Shown here piece after piece: positions 17,003-26,757 of a stretch of DNA of 45,366 nt. The DNA lies in NCBI GenBank assembly GCA_005788265.1, contig SXYR01000161.1, forward strand, positions 1 to 45,366. Direction: 5' to 3'. The notes under the pieces are model-generated. The model did not search any database, was not told the origin of the DNA, and saw only the letters and a list, made by a program, of their open reading frames with translations. Both the position numbers and the translations under genes were made by a program. Every line of letters begins with the position of its first letter. Position 1 is the stretch's first letter. Source of the stretch: Bacteroidota bacterium (GTDB lineage: Bacteria; Bacteroidota; Bacteroidia; Chitinophagales; Chitinophagaceae).

Positions 17003-18184
17003 TCAATCCACACTGGCCAACACAAAATCCAAATCTGATTCGGCCAATATGGAACAATTGTCCCCCGGGAGGAGAAAAAAGGCTGCAGCAGCTTCTGTCT
17101 CCCATTTTTCATTGCCTTTTAAAAGGGCCTTCCCCTTGACCAAAAGCAAGATGGAAGGACGCTTGCACTGAATAGATTTGTTTAAACCTTTTCTGAGATG
17201 AAAGGAAGCAATATTGAAGTCTGGAACCGGACAATCAAAATGCTGCTCCTCCTCTTGTTCAGCTTTTATTACCTTGGGAATTGTTTTATTAAACAAAGTA
17301 TTCTTTAGCAATTCTGGAATATCAATGTATTTGGGGGTAAGTCCAGCCCGCAAAACATTGTCAGAATTTGACATCAGTTCAATATTCTGTCCCTCCAAAT
17401 ATGCATGGGGCATACCTGCCCCCTGAAAAATACCATCCCCAGGATTCAAACGAAGGATATTGAAAAGATAGATGACGAATATTCCTTTGTCATAATTTCC
17501 ATTTTTACACAGGTTCTCAATAGCTCTTGCTGCCCAGAAATCGGGGGAAGTTTTTGATAATTTTCCACTTCTGTACAGGGGAACAATGGAGTTTGCAAGT
17601 GGAGCAATTATCTTGTCAACTTCGGCTTGTGTCAAATGCATCAACGCGCTGTAAAGCCCTTCAATGCCATTGGTCTCAAACGCTGATTGAAAAGGATGCA
17701 AGAATTGGTAAGTATGTAGACGATCCTCGATGTCTTCTGCAAATCCATGTAACAACCAAAACTCACTGAGTGCAATCATTACCTCAGGCTTATGGTTATC
17801 GTCTTTGTAATTTCTGTTGGGAGCGTTCAATGGGATCCCCTTCTCATTTTCAAGTCTATATCCAATTTCAGCGGCTTGTTTGTTGGGATGGACTTGAATG
17901 GACAACATATCTTTTACATCCAACACCTTTAATAAAAATGGAAGTCGCCCAAACTGTTCAGCAACCTTCTCCCCCAACCAATGGTACTTGGAGGCATCAA
18001 TTGCATCTGCCAATGAGATCCATTTGTTTGTTTCCACTTCAACCTCTGTTATACCCCCTGGGTGAGCTCCCAGCCAATATTCAGCAGCAGGCATGGTTCG
18101 ATCACGCTCCAAGTGAAAAAGATCGGGAATGAAATTATTTCCACCCCAGGCATATGGTTGAATTCTTCCTCTTAAACGATGCAT
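17003..18184 (-). CDS. manA: Mannose-6-phosphate isomerase, class I
   Basis: A 393-residue type I phosphomannose isomerase, a cupin zinc enzyme interconverting mannose 6-phosphate and fructose 6-phosphate. Zinc-site motifs are visible: SIQVHPNKQAAE (Q and H ligands), DDNHKPEVMIAL (glutamate ligand) and GAGMPHAYLEGQ (histidine ligand). The N-terminal RGRIQPYAWGG is the family opening, so the ATG at 18184 is chosen. A longer frame to 18253 would overlap the divergent yraN gene and lacks family residues. It could supply mannose or GDP-sugar precursors, or feed mannose into the glycolysis encoded nearby. Confidence 0.93.
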   Translation of the reverse strand: MHRLRGRIQPYAWGGNNFIPDLFHLERDRTMPAAEYWLGAHPGGITEVEVETNKWISLADAIDASKYHWLGEKVAEQFGRLPFLLKVLDVKDMLSIQVHPNKQAAEIGYRLENEKGIPLNAPNRNYKDDNHKPEVMIALSEFWLLHGFAEDIEDRLHTYQFLHPFQSAFETNGIEGLYSALMHLTQAEVDKIIAPLANSIVPLYRSGKLSKTSPDFWAARAIENLCKNGNYDKGIFVIYLFNILRLNPGDGIFQGAGMPHAYLEGQNIELMSNSDNVLRAGLTPKYIDIPELLKNTLFNKTIPKVIKAEQEEEQHFDCPVPDFNIASFHLRKGLNKSIQCKRPSILLLVKGKALLKGNEKWETEAAAAFFLLPGDNCSILAESDLDFVLASVD

Positions 18185-18241
18185 ATCACAATTGAAATAT
18201 CGGTGATTGAATGATTTTCGAAGATAGAAAATGAGAACAAC

Positions 18242-18598
18242 ATGGCAAGACACAATGATACGGGAAAATTAGGCGAGCAACTTGCCCTTGAATGGGCGAA
18301 GGCAAATGAATACGTCATCAAAGAACAGAATTGGAGATTTGGCAAATGGGAAATTGACCTGGTTGCATCAAAAAATGACAGACTGCATTTTTTTGAAGTG
18401 AAGACTAGAAGGACAAACAATTTTGGTTTCCCTGAGGAGTTGGTAGATAAAAATAAGCTCTGGCATTTCATCTCAGCAGGCACTGCCTACATCAGATATA
18501 AGAAAGACTTCAAGTGGATCCAATTCGATATTTTGGCTATCACGTTAGATGAAAATGAAAAGCCGACTTTCTTTCTGATCGAAGATGTTTATCTCTAG
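18242..18598 (+). CDS. YraN family protein (UPF0102)
   Basis: A 118-residue protein matching UPF0102/YraN, a predicted endonuclease-fold family of unclear role. The opening GKLGEQLALEWAKANEY and the nuclease-like core WEIDLVASKNDRLHFFEVKTRR (D, then E-V-K) are the family signature, with a C-terminal IQFDILAI strand. It is often linked to genome maintenance genes, but the function is not established. It is divergent from manA (57-nt gap). Its stop codon overlaps the TlpA-like gene's stop through the palindrome CTAG. Confidence 0.9.
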   Translation: MARHNDTGKLGEQLALEWAKANEYVIKEQNWRFGKWEIDLVASKNDRLHFFEVKTRRTNNFGFPEELVDKNKLWHFISAGTAYIRYKKDFKWIQFDILAITLDENEKPTFFLIEDVYL

Positions 18599-19677
18599 TT
18601 TTTTGAAAAAATATTGTCCAGCTTCAATCGCAACTGCTCCCCTCGTAGGTTTTTTCCAATGATCTTGCCATCCGGATCAATCAGATAGTTTTGCGGGATG
18701 CTTTGAATTTTATATTGAACTGCTACTTCATTGCTCCAAAACTTTAAGTCACTCAGTTGGGTCCAGGCAAGTTTGTCATCCTGAATGGCCTTCAACCATG
18801 GTTCACGTGCCCTGTCCAATGAGACACCCAACACGGTGAAATTTTTTTCTTTGTATTGATTGAATGCACTGACCACATTTGGATTTTCCTGTCTGCATGG
18901 ACCACACCAACTCGCCCAAAAATCAAGCAAGACATACTTCCCTCTGAATGAAGAAAGTTTAACTTCCATCCCACTGATATCTTTTTGGGAAAAGTCTGGC
19001 GCCATAGTTCCCACTGCACCAAACTTTGCATCCGCAGCCATCTTTGCTGCCATCTTCCCGTAATAGTTATTCTTTGCCTGATCTGAAATAACAGCCAACC
19101 TGTTTTCCATCACCATGGGATCATCGCTCAATTGCATCATGACGAGCACCACAAATGGTGCAACCGGAGAATTGCTATGTGTTTTTACGAAATCATCTCC
19201 GAATCGATTGGCATCAACAACCTGTTGTTCGTAATTTTTTCTAACTGCCTCGTCTTTGTTGCCCTGATTGATTTGCTGTGCCAACGCACTCAACTTTTGT
19301 ATGATTGGCGAGTAGTTGGTATTGAATTGAAAGAAATCAAAGGTTGTTTGAGAACCGGTAATCTTAGCTGTTTGCAGAGTCTTGAAATCACCTTCGATGG
19401 ATATCTCAGCTGGATCCATGAACAAAAAAATATTTTGCTGTGACCCCTTTGCTGTAAGCTTGTACAATCCTGGTTCTTTGATTTCACCCTTGAGCTCAAA
19501 ATTTTCTCCCTTGGATGTTCCTTTTGCAAGCGGCTCTGGGTCTAGTTCTTCGTTCTGAAGAAGTATTTCTGTTTTGTCAGGCATACCTTTGAATATACCC
19601 TTGATGGTGAATTTCCCAGTTTGTGCTAATAAAAATCCAGGCAATACGATCAGTGTCAGTAGCAATGATTTTTTCAT
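18595..19677 (-). CDS. TlpA-like thioredoxin-fold protein with DUF4369 domain
   Basis: A 360-residue secreted protein. It has a signal peptide (residues 1-19, ending FLLAQ), a DUF4369-type beta domain (about 22-110), a helical middle, and an AhpC/TSA-thioredoxin domain from about 220. The redox motif is WCGPC with C258 and C261, and the cis-proline loop is SIPQNYLID. It probably reduces disulfides or supports cytochrome maturation in the periplasm, as TlpA/ResA proteins do. It is the last gene of the trp-his array: its ATG overlaps the hisIE stop (ATGA), so translation is coupled to amino-acid biosynthesis genes although no metabolic link is obvious. Confidence 0.88.
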   Translation of the reverse strand: MKKSLLLTLIVLPGFLLAQTGKFTIKGIFKGMPDKTEILLQNEELDPEPLAKGTSKGENFELKGEIKEPGLYKLTAKGSQQNIFLFMDPAEISIEGDFKTLQTAKITGSQTTFDFFQFNTNYSPIIQKLSALAQQINQGNKDEAVRKNYEQQVVDANRFGDDFVKTHSNSPVAPFVVLVMMQLSDDPMVMENRLAVISDQAKNNYYGKMAAKMAADAKFGAVGTMAPDFSQKDISGMEVKLSSFRGKYVLLDFWASWCGPCRQENPNVVSAFNQYKEKNFTVLGVSLDRAREPWLKAIQDDKLAWTQLSDLKFWSNEVAVQYKIQSIPQNYLIDPDGKIIGKNLRGEQLRLKLDNIFSKN

Positions 19678-20276
19678 TTTTTATGGCGTTGTTGCAGGAC
19701 CTGCTTCACATCTTGCAAAGCATATCCTTTTGCGTTTAACAATATTAAATAATGAAACAGCAGATCAGCAGCTTCGTTGAGAAACAATTCACTGTTTTGG
19801 TCTTTAGCCTCAATGACCAGTTCAACTGACTCCTCCCCAACTTTCTGGGCAATTTTGTTGATTCCTTTTTCAAAAAGGGAGCGAACATAGGAAGAGGGAT
19901 CGTTTGAATTTTTTCGCAATACAATGATTTGTTCGAGCTGTTTCAAAAAATCATCAGATTGGTTGACTTCTCCCCAACAGGTATCCGATCCTGTATGGCA
20001 TGTTGGACCAGCGGGTTTGACTTTGAACAACAAGGTATCATGGTCACAATCAACTTCACATGATTTTAGATGCAGAAAATTTCCGCTTTCCTCCCCTTTC
20101 ACCCAAATCCGTTGTTTGGACCTGCTGTAAAAAGTTATTTTTTCGGTTGCCATGGTAAGATCGAAAGCTTCCTGATTCATAAATCCCATCATAAGCACCT
20201 TGCCTGTATCAAGGTCCTGCATGATAGATGGAACGAGTCCGTCGTGGTATTTTGAAAAGTCAACTTTAATCGACAT
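19674..20276 (-). CDS. hisIE: Bifunctional phosphoribosyl-AMP cyclohydrolase / phosphoribosyl-ATP pyrophosphatase
   Basis: A 200-residue fusion. The HisI domain occupies about 1-105, with VLMMGFMNQEA, RIWVKGEESGN and SCEVDCDHDTLLFKV (zinc/Mg ligands). The HisE domain fills about 110-200, with SYVRSLFEKG, GEESVELVIEAK and EAADLLFHYLILL. It performs the second and third steps of histidine synthesis (PR-ATP to PR-AMP to ProFAR). The order HisI then HisE is the usual fusion. It sits 24 nt after hisF; its stop overlaps the start of the TlpA-like gene. hisG, hisD, hisB and hisC are not in the window. Confidence 0.96.
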   Translation of the reverse strand: MSIKVDFSKYHDGLVPSIMQDLDTGKVLMMGFMNQEAFDLTMATEKITFYSRSKQRIWVKGEESGNFLHLKSCEVDCDHDTLLFKVKPAGPTCHTGSDTCWGEVNQSDDFLKQLEQIIVLRKNSNDPSSYVRSLFEKGINKIAQKVGEESVELVIEAKDQNSELFLNEAADLLFHYLILLNAKGYALQDVKQVLQQRHKK

Positions 20277-20300
20277 GGCTGTAAATTTACTGAATGGTTT

Positions 20301-21053
20301 TCATCTTACAGGAATTTGCCTGTTTCTTAAGAATGCTTTAAGATCTGGAATAGCAATTTCCTTGAAATGAAATATACTCGCAGCAAGAGCTGCATCGGCT
20401 TTCTGACTTAAAACCTCCAAAAAATGGGCAGGCGTACCACCTCCTCCTGAAGCAATGACTGGGACACTTACCAAGGATGAAACACTGTTGGTAATGTCCA
20501 ATGCAAAACCGTTTTTAGCACCATCGTGATCCATCGATGTCAGCAAAATTTCTCCCGCACCTCTTTTCACCCCTTCTATGGCCCAATCAGTACATTTTAC
20601 GGCCGTTGAAACAGTCCCACCGTTTAAATACACATACCAGTTGCCATCTTCATGCTTTTTTGCATCAATGGCAAGAACAATGCACTGGCTGCCAAATGCA
20701 GCAGCAAGTTCATTGATTAAATCAGGACGCTTGAATGCAGCGGTATTGACTGAAATTTTATCTGCACCTGCATCCAGTAATACCCTGACATCTTCTACAG
20801 AACTTACTCCACCGCCAACTGTGAAAGGAATATTGATGGCATGAGCAATTCGATTTACCAACGATGCCAATGTTTTGCGTTTTTCATTGGTTGCCGTGAT
20901 GTCCAAAAAAACCAATTCATCTGCACCCTGTTCTGCATAAAATCCCGCCAATTCGACTGGGTCACCTGCATCACGTAAATTTACAAAGTTGGTTCCCTTT
21001 ACAGTTCTGCCATCTTTTATATCAAGACATGGTATGATTCTTTTTGTGAGCAT
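20301..21053 (-). CDS. hisF: Imidazole glycerol phosphate synthase cyclase subunit
   Basis: A 250-residue (beta/alpha)8 barrel, normal HisF length. The catalytic D11 is in [10 protein letters not shown]; the other general acid/base aspartate lies in VLAIDAKK (about 130). Phosphate loops are FTVGGGVSS and VIASGGGGT. With HisH it turns PRFAR plus ammonia into imidazole glycerol phosphate and AICAR, the branch to purines. It begins 1 nt after the hisA stop, so coupling is likely. Confidence 0.97.
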   Translation of the reverse strand: MLTKRIIPCLDIKDGRTVKGTNFVNLRDAGDPVELAGFYAEQGADELVFLDITATNEKRKTLASLVNRIAHAINIPFTVGGGVSSVEDVRVLLDAGADKISVNTAAFKRPDLINELAAAFGSQCIVLAIDAKKHEDGNWYVYLNGGTVSTAVKCTDWAIEGVKRGAGEILLTSMDHDGAKNGFALDITNSVSSLVSVPVIASGGGGTPAHFLEVLSQKADAALAASIFHFKEIAIPDLKAFLRNRQIPVR

Positions 21054-21054
21054 A

Positions 21055-21783
21055 TTATTTGGATGCTTTTATAAACTCCTCTAATTCATGAATGCTTATT
21101 TTATTCTCATAAATGGCCTTCCCAATGATTACACCATCACATTGAACAGCTTGTAATGTATGAATATCTCCCATACATGAAACCCCACCGCTTGCAATAA
21201 TAAATGCCGAAGGAAACTCTTTCTTTAATTCTTCATAAAGCATATATGATGGCCCTTCGAGCTTGCCGTCTTTTGAAATATCGGTACAGAATATATTTCT
21301 CAGGCCCTTGTTTACATATGATTCCAAAAATGGCAACAATTCCAACTCAGATCTTTCTATCCATCCACTTACCATGATTTTGCGATCTTTTACATCTGCA
21401 CCAAGCAAGAAACGATCTGCACCAAAATATTTAATCCATTCAGAAAAAAGAGCAGGCTCTTTTACTGCAATGCTTCCAACTGTCACATATCGTATACCGA
21501 GTGATATAATCCTTTCTACATCTTCTCTCGTTTTTACACCTCCTCCGAAATCTATTTCCAAATTTGTATGCATTGAAATTGCTTCAATGGAACGCCAGTT
21601 CAATACCTTTCCAGCCTTTGCCCCATCTAAATCCACCACATGCAATCGCTTGATTCCATGTTGCTCATATTTCTTGGCCATCTCCAGTGGAGAGGCATTG
21701 TATACGCTTTTCTGCAAATAATCCCCTTCAGTAAGACGTACGCATTTCCCATCTATGATATCTATGGCTGGAATGATCTGCAT
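21055..21783 (-). CDS. hisA: ProFAR isomerase (HisA)
   Basis: A 242-residue (beta/alpha)8 barrel related to HisF. The catalytic aspartates are D8 ([15 protein letters not shown]) and the one in [13 protein letters not shown]. Phosphate-binding loops are DFGGGVKT and IASGGVSC. It isomerises ProFAR to PRFAR by an Amadori rearrangement, feeding HisF-HisH. Spacing is 1 nt from hisH and 1 nt to hisF. TrpF does the same chemistry on PRA, and a separate trpF is present, so this is not a dual-function PriA. Confidence 0.97.
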   Translation of the reverse strand: MQIIPAIDIIDGKCVRLTEGDYLQKSVYNASPLEMAKKYEQHGIKRLHVVDLDGAKAGKVLNWRSIEAISMHTNLEIDFGGGVKTREDVERIISLGIRYVTVGSIAVKEPALFSEWIKYFGADRFLLGADVKDRKIMVSGWIERSELELLPFLESYVNKGLRNIFCTDISKDGKLEGPSYMLYEELKKEFPSAFIIASGGVSCMGDIHTLQAVQCDGVIIGKAIYENKISIHELEEFIKASK

Positions 21784-21784
21784 A

Positions 21785-22375
21785 CTATATGTCTAAAAAA
21801 TTTTGAAGGATTTTACCACCCACCTCTGCACTTTTTTCAGGATGAAACTGCACCCCATAGAAATTATCCTGATTCAACGCAGCGCTGTATTGCAAACCAT
21901 ACGCTGCATTGGCGATGGTATGCTGGCCCAAGCTGGCATAATATCCGTGAACAAAATAACAATAACTGTTTTCGGAAACTCCATCAAAAAGAGGTGTCTT
22001 TAAATCAAAAATATTGTTCCAGCCTATTTGAGGAATCTTCAAATGAATAAGATCCACATTGAATTTTTTTACTTCTTCTGGGAATATACCCATGCAGGCG
22101 GTGTTGTTTTCTTCAGAATAGTGACACATCAATTGCATGCCAAGGCATATACCTAAAAAGGGTTGCTTTGCATCCGCAATGATTTGATCTAGATTCCGCT
22201 CTTTTAAATAACGCATCGCACTGCTTGCTTCACCTACTCCTGGAAAGATAATTTTATCTGCAGAAAGAATTTCGGCTGGATCATCTGTCAATATCGATGA
22301 AATGCCTAAACGCTCCAGCGCAATTTCAACTGACTTCACATTGCCAGCATTGTATTTTATGATAGCGATTTTCAT
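21785..22375 (-). CDS. hisH: Imidazole glycerol phosphate synthase glutaminase subunit
   Basis: A 196-residue class I glutamine amidotransferase with nucleophile C78 (LGICLGMQLM) and partners H178 and E180 (GVQFHPEKS). The opening IIKYNAGNVKSVEIAL is typical. It supplies ammonia to HisF. Its ATG overlaps the trpA stop codon (ATGA), the physical join between the tryptophan and histidine gene blocks. Confidence 0.97.
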   Translation of the reverse strand: MKIAIIKYNAGNVKSVEIALERLGISSILTDDPAEILSADKIIFPGVGEASSAMRYLKERNLDQIIADAKQPFLGICLGMQLMCHYSEENNTACMGIFPEEVKKFNVDLIHLKIPQIGWNNIFDLKTPLFDGVSENSYCYFVHGYYASLGQHTIANAAYGLQYSAALNQDNFYGVQFHPEKSAEVGGKILQNFLDI

Positions 22376-23163
22376 TGTAAAATAGAACGTATGAATGTTT
22401 GTGTGGCCGCTGTATAATTGACCTCTTTTTGCAGCTGGTGGATGAATGCAGATCCAATGATGCCCCCATTTGCATGCCCGCTGATCAGATGAAAAGACGC
22501 TTTGTCTTTGATACCAAAACCAACCAGGATAGGATTCTTAAGTTGGTATGCATTCAATCGATCAATATAAGAAACCACTGCATCCATGTTCTTTTCTTTA
22601 CCGGTAGTAGAGGAAGAAGATACAGCATATAAGAAACCACTGCTCAATTGATCTAATTTTCTTACACGCTCTTCGGATGTCTCAGGTGTCACCAAAAAAA
22701 TAAAATCCAATCCATGCTGTTTCATAATTTCTCCATGCGACTGCTCAAATTCAAATGGAGGAAGATCTGGCAAAATCAGTCCGTCAATTCCAACTTCGGC
22801 GGCCTTCTTACAAAAAGCCTCAAATCCAAATTGCATGACTGGATTCATATAACCCATCAGGATAACAGGAATATGAATTTCATTCCTGAAAGATTTCAAT
22901 TGATCAAACAATGCTGCGATAGACATTCCATTCTTCAAAGCAACAGCGCTGCTTTCTTGGATAACCGGACCATCAGCCAGAGGATCACTGTAAGGCATTC
23001 CCAATTCAATGATATCAACACCCTCAGCTTGTAAAACCCGCATGATTTCAACAGTACTCTTTTTTTCAGGGAAACCTGCAGTGAAATAAACATTCAGTAC
23101 CCCGGTTTTCTTTTTTTCAAATAAATCTTGAAGACGTCCCATTGTTGAATCTTTATTGCTCAT
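22372..23163 (-). CDS. trpA: Tryptophan synthase alpha subunit
   Basis: A 263-residue (beta/alpha)8 barrel with the family signature IIELGMPYSDPLADGPVIQ, which holds the catalytic glutamate. The second catalytic aspartate is in GLILPDLPP, and GFGIKDKAS and GGIIGSAF form the phosphate site. It cleaves indole-3-glycerol phosphate to indole and glyceraldehyde 3-phosphate; indole is channelled to TrpB. It overlaps the trpB end by 11 nt and the hisH start by 4 nt. Confidence 0.97.
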   Translation of the reverse strand: MSNKDSTMGRLQDLFEKKKTGVLNVYFTAGFPEKKSTVEIMRVLQAEGVDIIELGMPYSDPLADGPVIQESSAVALKNGMSIAALFDQLKSFRNEIHIPVILMGYMNPVMQFGFEAFCKKAAEVGIDGLILPDLPPFEFEQSHGEIMKQHGLDFIFLVTPETSEERVRKLDQLSSGFLYAVSSSSTTGKEKNMDAVVSYIDRLNAYQLKNPILVGFGIKDKASFHLISGHANGGIIGSAFIHQLQKEVNYTAATQTFIRSILQ

Positions 23164-24346
23164 TCATCGCATTCATGTAGGTAGAAAGATCTTTATCACC
23201 TCGGCCACTCAAACAAATCACAGACACTTCCCCTTTTTGTAACTGCAGATCTCCCAATACTGCAAAAGCATGTGCAGTTTCCAATGCGGGAATAATGCCC
23301 TCTAATTTTGAAACTTCAAATGCTGCATGCATTGCCTGCTCATCAGTGGCAGATAAAAATCTGCCTCTACCGCTTGAGAAAAGATGAGCGTGCATGGGAC
23401 CAATGCCAGGATAATCCAGACCAGCTGATATGCTATGCGGCTCGACAACCTGCCCATCAGATGTTTGCATCACAATGCTTTTGCTTCCATGCAAAATTCC
23501 AGGAACACCCAATTGAGTCGTCGCAGCACTTAATCCACTTGTAATACCATGACCAGCCGCTTCAACGGCAACAATTTCAACCGAAGGTTCATCTAAAAAA
23601 TGATAAAAAGCACCCGCAGCATTGCTGCCACCGCCAACACAGGCTATCACGCGATTGGGAAGAGGATTGCCGGTTTTTTCTTGCAATTGAGCTTTCATTT
23701 CATGGCTGATCACAGATTGAAACTTCGCAACCATGTCAGGATAAGGATGCGGCCCCACAACTGAACCAATGATATAATGTGTATCAGTAGGATTGTTGAT
23801 CCAATCACGTATGGCTTCATTGGTTGCATCTTTCAAAGTTTTGCTGCCGCTGGTAGCAGGAATCACTCTTGCCCCCAACATTTTCATGCGAGCAACATTT
23901 GGAGCCTGGCGATCGATGTCTTTTTCACCCATGTAAACAATGCATTCCAATCCTTTCAAAGCACAAACTGTTGCGGTTGCTACACCATGCTGCCCTGCCC
24001 CGGTTTCAGCGATGATGCGTTTTTTTCCCAATCGTTCTGCCAATAAAATTTGTCCAATCGTATTGTTGATTTTATGTGCGCCGGTATGACAGAGATCCTC
24101 TCTTTTCAAATAGATGATTGAACCATATTTTTCACTCAACCGTTCCGCCAAAAAAAGCGGGGTGGGCCTGCCAACATAATCCTTTAAAAGAGCATGAAAA
24201 TCACGCTGAAAAATCGGATCATTATAAATCTCTTGATAAGATTGCTGCAAATGCTCAACATTCTGGAACAACATTTCCGGGATAAATGCACCGCCAAATG
24301 GACCGTAATAGCCCTGCAGATCTGGCGCTGTGAATGTTTTATTCAT
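23153..24346 (-). CDS. trpB: Tryptophan synthase beta subunit
   Basis: A 397-residue PLP enzyme of the TrpB1 type. The opening GYYGPFGGAFIPE and the PLP lysine K92 in CHTGAHKINN are present. GAGQHGVATA and the glycine-rich phosphate loop CVGGGSNAAG are also seen, as is SGRGDKD near the end. It joins indole and serine to give tryptophan in an alpha2beta2 complex. It overlaps trpF (8 nt) upstream and trpA (11 nt) downstream, so the cluster is translated as a coupled unit. Confidence 0.98.
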   Translation of the reverse strand: MNKTFTAPDLQGYYGPFGGAFIPEMLFQNVEHLQQSYQEIYNDPIFQRDFHALLKDYVGRPTPLFLAERLSEKYGSIIYLKREDLCHTGAHKINNTIGQILLAERLGKKRIIAETGAGQHGVATATVCALKGLECIVYMGEKDIDRQAPNVARMKMLGARVIPATSGSKTLKDATNEAIRDWINNPTDTHYIIGSVVGPHPYPDMVAKFQSVISHEMKAQLQEKTGNPLPNRVIACVGGGSNAAGAFYHFLDEPSVEIVAVEAAGHGITSGLSAATTQLGVPGILHGSKSIVMQTSDGQVVEPHSISAGLDYPGIGPMHAHLFSSGRGRFLSATDEQAMHAAFEVSKLEGIIPALETAHAFAVLGDLQLQKGEVSVICLSGRGDKDLSTYMNAMNEQ

Positions 24347-24983
24347 GGCTGATTTTTTTTAGTTGATTTTTGAATTGCTCTACTTTTTCTAAATCCTTTA
24401 TACCTGGTTCTCTTTCAAATTTGCTATTGATATCTATTGCAAACAATTTATCTGCATGGATGTTGAAATCCAATACCATATTTACATCTTCTGGTCCAAT
24501 TCCCCCACTTAAAAAATATGGACGTGTCAAAGGTATTGACAATTGCTGCCAATTGAACTTCAACCCTGTTCCACCATGTGCTTCAGCCTTGGTATCAAAC
24601 AAAAACGAATCAACCTCCCCGTATGGCAATGTTAGTTCTTCCAAACGGTCTTCATTCCCTACCCGAAATGCTTTGACCACCTTGCAATATTTCGAAGCCT
24701 GTTTACAATAAACAGGTGATTCCTGCCCATGTAGTTGAACAAAATCCAATTTCCATCTTTCAGCTACTTTGAACAGGTTCTCAATTGGCTCATCCACAAA
24801 AACACCCACTCTTAAAATTTCCATCCTGGATATCAACTCGATCTCTTGAGCAGTTATTTTTTCAGCAACATACCTGGATGATGAAGGATAAAATATAAAA
24901 CCTGCGAAATCAATACCCATTTCCGCGAGAGATTGCACCTGGTTGAAATCCGTCATTCCGCAAACTTTGATTTGTAAACTCAT
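24339..24983 (-). CDS. trpF: Phosphoribosylanthranilate isomerase
   Basis: A 214-residue barrel with catalytic cysteine C8 in IKVCGMTDFNQV. FAGFIFYPSSSRYV follows, and the catalytic aspartate is in FLFDTKAEAHGGTGLKF. The phosphate site is LSGGIGPEDV. It converts PRA to CdRP. The overlap with trpC is 4 nt. A stand-alone TrpF is the usual Bacteroidota form, as opposed to the enterobacterial TrpC-TrpF fusion. Confidence 0.96.
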   Translation of the reverse strand: MSLQIKVCGMTDFNQVQSLAEMGIDFAGFIFYPSSSRYVAEKITAQEIELISRMEILRVGVFVDEPIENLFKVAERWKLDFVQLHGQESPVYCKQASKYCKVVKAFRVGNEDRLEELTLPYGEVDSFLFDTKAEAHGGTGLKFNWQQLSIPLTRPYFLSGGIGPEDVNMVLDFNIHADKLFAIDINSKFEREPGIKDLEKVEQFKNQLKKISHE

Positions 24984-25762
24984 CCCAATTTATTTATGAA
25001 ATTGTTAAGTGCCTGACCCGGATCAGATTGTCTCATAAAATACTCTCCGATTAAAAATCCCTTGTACCCATGATCAAGAAATATTTTCACCTGTGATGGA
25101 TCATCTATCCCACTCTCTGCAACCTTGATTTTATTGGACGGAATTTGTTCAGCCATTTTCAAACTGCGATCAATATTTACATCAAATGTTTTCAGACTTC
25201 GGTTATTGATTCCAACCAACTGAACCTCATCACAAATATGACCAAATTCGTCTTCGTCATGCAATTCCAACAATACTTCCATTCCGATTCCAACAGCCAA
25301 TGCTGCCAGCTGTCTAACCCGAGCTGGTGTCAGACAAGCTGCAATCAACAGAATAAAATCTGCCCCAATCGATTTTGCCTCATGCACCTGATATTCATCG
25401 ATGATAAAGTCTTTGCGAAGAATGGGTATGGATATGCTTGAACGGATAGAAATGATATCCTGGGTTGTCCCACCAAAAAATATTTCATCTGTCAAGATTG
25501 ACAAGGCAGAAGCACCTGCGTGCTGATATGCATTTACAACATGTGACAATTCCAATTGATTGTTTATGATTCCCTTTGAGGGTGACCTGCGCTTGTGTTC
25601 TGCAATGATACCAGATCCACCTGGATGATTCAAAGCTTCACTGATTGAAAAGCAATCCCTCTCATAAAGTGCAGAATTCATCAGCATATTTTCTGGGAGT
25701 CGATGTTTCAAATCATCAACCTCTTTCCTTTTTTGTTGTACAATCGTATCCAGGATGTTCAT
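24980..25762 (-). CDS. trpC: Indole-3-glycerol phosphate synthase
   Basis: A 260-residue barrel. The family start ILDTIVQQKRKEV is present, and GIIAEHKRRSPSKG holds the catalytic lysine. The phrases ALSILTDEIFFGG, PILRKDFIIDEYQ, GINNRSLKTF and VAESGI follow in family order. It closes the indole ring from CdRP. The gap to trpD is 2 nt. The usual order of conserved phrases is intact, and I see no truncation. Confidence 0.96.
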   Translation of the reverse strand: MNILDTIVQQKRKEVDDLKHRLPENMLMNSALYERDCFSISEALNHPGGSGIIAEHKRRSPSKGIINNQLELSHVVNAYQHAGASALSILTDEIFFGGTTQDIISIRSSISIPILRKDFIIDEYQVHEAKSIGADFILLIAACLTPARVRQLAALAVGIGMEVLLELHDEDEFGHICDEVQLVGINNRSLKTFDVNIDRSLKMAEQIPSNKIKVAESGIDDPSQVKIFLDHGYKGFLIGEYFMRQSDPGQALNNFINKLG

Positions 25763-25764
25763 TG

Positions 25765-26757
25765 CTATTGGAGTTGAATGAGTTTTTTTAATGCGGCATA
25801 GGCCTTTCCACCCAATAAACTGTCTTTGGCTGATTCATAGGCTGATTCATAGTTTTGAAATTTTCCCGATAACATGAGCCCCATGGCTGCATTCGAACAA
25901 ACAACTGCATTTTGTGAAGCAGTCCCTTTGCCTTGAAGAATACACATGAATTTTTCAACTGCAGCATCTACCGTTTCGCCACCATAAATTTCATCTGGGC
26001 GCACCACCATACCACCCAATACATTCGGATGATATACTTTCTCTCCTTGTTTGGTAATGACTTTTGAATCAGCAGTAAGTGAAATTTCATCATACCCATC
26101 TAGAGAATGAACAATAGCGAATGTTGAATTTTCACTTTGAAGCAAATAATTGTAGAGGCGGGCTATTTCAAGGTTGTATACACCAATCAGTTGAAATGCA
26201 GGCCTGGATGGATTTACAACGGGTCCTAACAGGTTGAAAAAAGTTCTCACTTTGAGATTTTTTCGAATGGGTCCAACTGTTTTCAAAGCTGGATGAAAAA
26301 AAGGAGCATGCAGAAAGCACATGTTAGAAGCATCCAGCTCTTTTCTCAATGCATCCTGGTTATTTTTAAATACATAGCCAATTCGTTCCATGAGATTGGA
26401 AGCTCCACTGATACTGCTGGCACCATAATTACCATGTTTCGCAACGGGGAAACCTGCACCAGCAATGATAAAGCAAGAAAGGGTTGAAATGTTAAATGTA
26501 TTCTTCCCATCTCCACCCGTTCCTACCACATCCATGACCTCTCTGTGCTGGAAATCAATTGAAACTGAAAGTTCCAACAATGCATCTCGGAAGCCCATGA
26601 GCTCATCCAACGTAATGCTTCGCATGAGATAAACAGTCATAAACGCACTCAATTCATGCTCATTGTATTCACCTTTTCCAATGGAAACCAGAATCTGTCT
26701 CGCATCTTCTCTTGTGAGTGTTCTGTGTTCGAATAAATAGTTCAATACTTTTTTCAT
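25765..26757 (-). CDS. trpD: Anthranilate phosphoribosyltransferase
   Basis: A 330-residue type III phosphoribosyltransferase, a normal TrpD length without a fused TrpG. Motifs: the PRPP site VVGTGGDGKNTFNIST (about 79-94), KHGNYGASS, and MGLMLSG near the C-terminus. It attaches phosphoribose to anthranilate. It overlaps the end of trpG by 4 nt. The GTGGDG glycine loop and the HGN motif mark it clearly. Confidence 0.96.
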   Translation of the reverse strand: MKKVLNYLFEHRTLTREDARQILVSIGKGEYNEHELSAFMTVYLMRSITLDELMGFRDALLELSVSIDFQHREVMDVVGTGGDGKNTFNISTLSCFIIAGAGFPVAKHGNYGASSISGASNLMERIGYVFKNNQDALRKELDASNMCFLHAPFFHPALKTVGPIRKNLKVRTFFNLLGPVVNPSRPAFQLIGVYNLEIARLYNYLLQSENSTFAIVHSLDGYDEISLTADSKVITKQGEKVYHPNVLGGMVVRPDEIYGGETVDAAVEKFMCILQGKGTASQNAVVCSNAAMGLMLSGKFQNYESAYESAKDSLLGGKAYAALKKLIQLQ